Assembly (NCBI RefSeq): GCF_021130785.1
Contig: NC_060214.1
Span: forward strand, 6,041,001 to 6,105,000
Origin: Homalodisca vitripennis
Lineage: Eukaryota > Arthropoda > Insecta > Hemiptera > Cicadellidae
Direction: 5' to 3'
Length of the DNA: 64,000 nucleotides
Shown here one piece after another: positions 61,346 through 64,000 of the stretch. Position 1 is the stretch's first letter, and each line of letters begins with the position of its first letter. The notes below the pieces were generated by a model, which saw only the letters and a list, made by a program, of their open reading frames with translations, searched no databases and was not told the origin of the DNA. A program made the position numbers and the translations under genes.

Positions 61346-62307
61346 CAATAGACAATAGACAAATTCTTTATTTACAAATTCTTTGAGAATTTTAACTCGT
61401 CAAAATTTGTTACAGATCATATAAATACAATTGCGTAGTTTACAAACAATGAATTTACAGGTAAATGTCCAGTTTGGTTGTGAGTTTTTCTCTCTGTTCA
61501 GGTATTCTTCTAACGAGTAGAATGGATTTTGCAGCAGCCACAGCTTCACCTCATTCTTGAATTTTGCCGCACCATGTCCCTTCAGGTCTTCTGGCAGGTG
61601 GTTCCACAGTTTTAAACCCATGTAAGAGGGTTTCTCCTCAAATAGAGAAAGTCGATGCCCAGGAAGATGAAAATCTGTCGCTCGTCTTGTGTTGTAATGA
61701 TGTGTGTTACATCCTCTGGGAAAACCCTCTCTCGTGCACACAGGTTACTGCCTCCAGCACGTACAAGGATACAACCGTCAGAATTGAGAGGTTGATAAAA
61801 GCTGGTCGACAACTCTCTCTTGGCTGTAAGTCAGCAAGTGTTCTCACTGCTTTTTTCTGTGTTACCAGCACACGTTGGAGATTTCCTGCAGATGAATTAC
61901 CCCAGACCAGGAGACCATAGCGAAGGTTCGATTCAAATAAAGCAAAGTAGGCTGTTTTTGCAGAGGGTACATCACTTATTGATTTTATTCTTTTAACAAC
62001 ATACAGTCCAGTACCTAATTTCCTGCACAGGTTGTCAATGTGCGTTGTCCATTTGAGATCTTCATCTATTGTCACTCCCAAGTACTTTGCCTCTGATGCT
62101 GCTTGGACGTTAGGCAGGTGCACAGTTTGTTCCTTTGTGGACTAGATCTGATGTGTGCAATTTTATTGTTTTGAGTATGCCGGATTTCAACTACCTGTTC
62201 TCTATTGGTTAGGTAACTCCTGAACCACTCAGCTTCAGTGCCCCGTACTCCCATGGTATTTAGTTTGGTCAGCAGTTGTTCATGGTCAAGGGTGTCAAAG
62301 GCTTTGC
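61346..62307 (-). pseudogene. 5'-truncated non-LTR fragment lacking the YADD region (LINE-2)
   Basis: On the minus strand it begins inside RT motif A: SKAFDTLDHEQLL, then YLTNREQVVEIRHTQNNK. It jumps near 62120 straight to AKYLGVTIDEDLKW, skipping the GxPQGS and YADD blocks, so roughly a hundred codons of catalytic core are deleted. It continues with AYFALFESNLRYGLLVWG, VTQKKAVRTLADL and LWNHLPEDLKGH in a second frame. The 3' end has AATAAAG and TCTATTG-type heptamer repeats, like the tail of LINE-1. A 7-bp duplication TTGTAGA flanks it (61339-61345 and 62308-62314). The uninterrupted site is visible at 51508-51514. It is related to LINE-1 by protein pattern but is not the same family. Confidence 0.9.
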
Positions 62308-62310
62308 TTG

Positions 62311-64000
62311 TAGAGAGATCCTCAAGTTTCACAAAATCCCTTTACGCAATGTTTTGATTAGTTTAACTGCTTTCAATGATTTAGTTTAAAATTAATTAAT
62401 TGTATTTATTAGGGTAGATAGATAGGAGAATACTTTTTCAAATCACTTTAAATGTACAAATGTAAATTGTACAATGCATAAGTTCCACACAGGAATACCT
62501 GTAAGCTCGCAACATTTTCTAACACTCTTTTCAGCGGCCGTAAGATCGTCTGCTGGGTTGGCAATAATATACTGCCTTATTTTAAATATTTTTATATCCA
62601 TTTGGTATAAAAATTTATACATTAAACCTGTAAAAGAAAGCTACCTTCTGTAAACAGCAAAACTCCCATCTGAAAATCGTAATTCGACTATAAAAAGAGC
62701 TACTTACACAAAATCCCTCGCAGATGGGTACAGGAAACTATTAAAACGCAAACCACCTAAATTAGAAACAAAAGAACACTCCAAAAAGACGCCGAGAATC
62801 GCGTGGTGTAGCTATTTATACTCTTCCAGTAAACCTGCTAACTAAAAACCAAGCCTTTGATTCGCCTCCACCTAACCAATCACAAGGTCAGAGAGAACAA
62901 AGTAATCTTCAAACTACTCTTAGTGTAATCACGTTAAGAAACTAGACTACCAGAAAACCCTGCTATCTCACTGAATCATCCTACCCTTTATTGATAAATT
63001 ATATAATTTAATTTACTTATACCTTGACATCACTAATTAAATTCTAAAATATTTTCCCGCATGAGTATTTAATAAATAAATTTTAAATTGCCTATGTAGC
63101 AAATACTGCAATAAGAAACCAATTTTTAACTAAATCTTTTTTGATATTCTAAATTGTTATAAATGAAAATAGTTAATGAAATATGGATTTTGTACTATTA
63201 GTGTATGAAGTATTGATCTATGAGAGTTTTCTTTGTGATTTTTAAATACGCGGAGAAAAGGAAGAGATGCAAATCATCGGTATTGTTTTAGTGAGGGCCA
63301 AGGGAAACCAACGAAACTATGAAAACTATCATTTTTAGTAGTCATGTAGCGCCTCCCATGGCTTAAAAGTTTTCATCGATTGTAACCTCCTAAATATCTG
63401 CTCTGGAAGAAGCTTGATACAAAACAAGATTCTCCCTCTCGCCGATTTCCTGCAGTTAACAGTCCGAAAATAATCGATTTACCGTCCGAACTTCTGGAAA
63501 TCGATTGAGTGACTCGGATGTACGTCACGTCTTAACGAGTTTTCAGCTCTTGTTTATTTACTGGAGATATACTTACACTATCGTTTATGTACGAGGCTTA
63601 AACTGCTACCAAACCATTTTATGTTTATTCCTACTGTTGTTTAAATTAAAATATATTACATAATAATGACAAATACAAAATCATTTAATACCACTAATAG
63701 ATAATATTACTAACCAATTATACTACTTAGTAACGGAAATTAAACATACAATTCGTAGAACTCATAACTAGTTTTGAAACTGAAAGCCTTGTAGTATAAA
63801 GGAAAATAAATCACTTATTTTTGATTGTTTGTTTTTTTAAAATTAGTTAGAGATGAAATAAATGATTCCTATATGTAGAAATGATTTGTTACACTAAAGC
63901 TTGCTAAAATAGGTATTTCGAAATTTTGTATGTAGATGTTTCATAATTAATTTTTCTCTTCGATAATTTAAATCCTGAAATGATCTCTTACCACCTCTCT
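62311..64000. mobile_element. Second copy of the left part of element X, runs off the window
   Basis: Begins TAGAGAGATCCTCAAGTTTC and follows 51511-53200 closely, with scattered substitutions and small indels, to the end of the window. Shared landmarks include CGGCCGTAAGATC, AGACGCCGAGAATCGCGTG and TTTACCGTCCGAACTTCTGG. The right half and right terminus lie beyond the window. Confidence 0.85.

Overview
The window is AT-rich, gene-poor nuclear DNA of an animal, most likely an insect. The signs are non-LTR retrotransposons with insect-like APE and RT domains, a Penelope-like GIY-YIG relic, a mariner-like transposase of a type common in insect genomes, miniature transposons with TTAA sites, and many unrelated satellite arrays. 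There is no operon structure, no dense coding and no bacterial signal. I cannot name the species. I found no intact host gene. Every recognisable protein domain belongs to a broken mobile element, and the best candidate for host coding sequence is one 72-codon reading frame kept in two copies of a segmental duplication.

Layout. 1-9.3 kb: four tandem arrays (monomers 177, 124, 97 and about 116/123 bp), the second interrupted by a 391-bp TTAA-flanked inverted-repeat element. 9.3-15.9 kb: AT-rich single-copy-looking DNA with one GC-richer patch at 13.85-14.25 kb and a 51-bp minisatellite. 15.9-24 kb: a solo copy of a satellite unit plus its flank, a degenerate non-LTR retrotransposon (17.28-20.72 kb), a Penelope-like fragment, then a 193-bp array ending in the same flank seen at 15.95 kb. 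24-32.8 kb: unannotatable DNA around a 145/165-bp array (27.37-29.68 kb). 32.8-38.0 kb: an 85-bp satellite of about 61 copies. 38-41.8 kb: a 62-bp hairpin-bearing minisatellite and simple repeats. 41.8-45.86 kb: a DNA transposon with inverted arms of about 1.05 kb around a decayed D-D-D transposase. 46.9-64 kb: segmental duplications built from a 4.2-kb element with terminal inverted repeats of about 140 bp (called X here), an 86-bp array and four non-LTR fragments. Two of those fragments have target-site duplications that can be read directly against empty-site copies in the same window.

The parts do not form a pathway. They record layered insertion, tandem amplification and duplication. The most informative points are the very long inverted arms of the transposase-bearing element, two cases where a satellite's flanking sequence also occurs elsewhere as a solo copy, the paralogous empty sites, and the indel-free reading frame in the duplicated segment.
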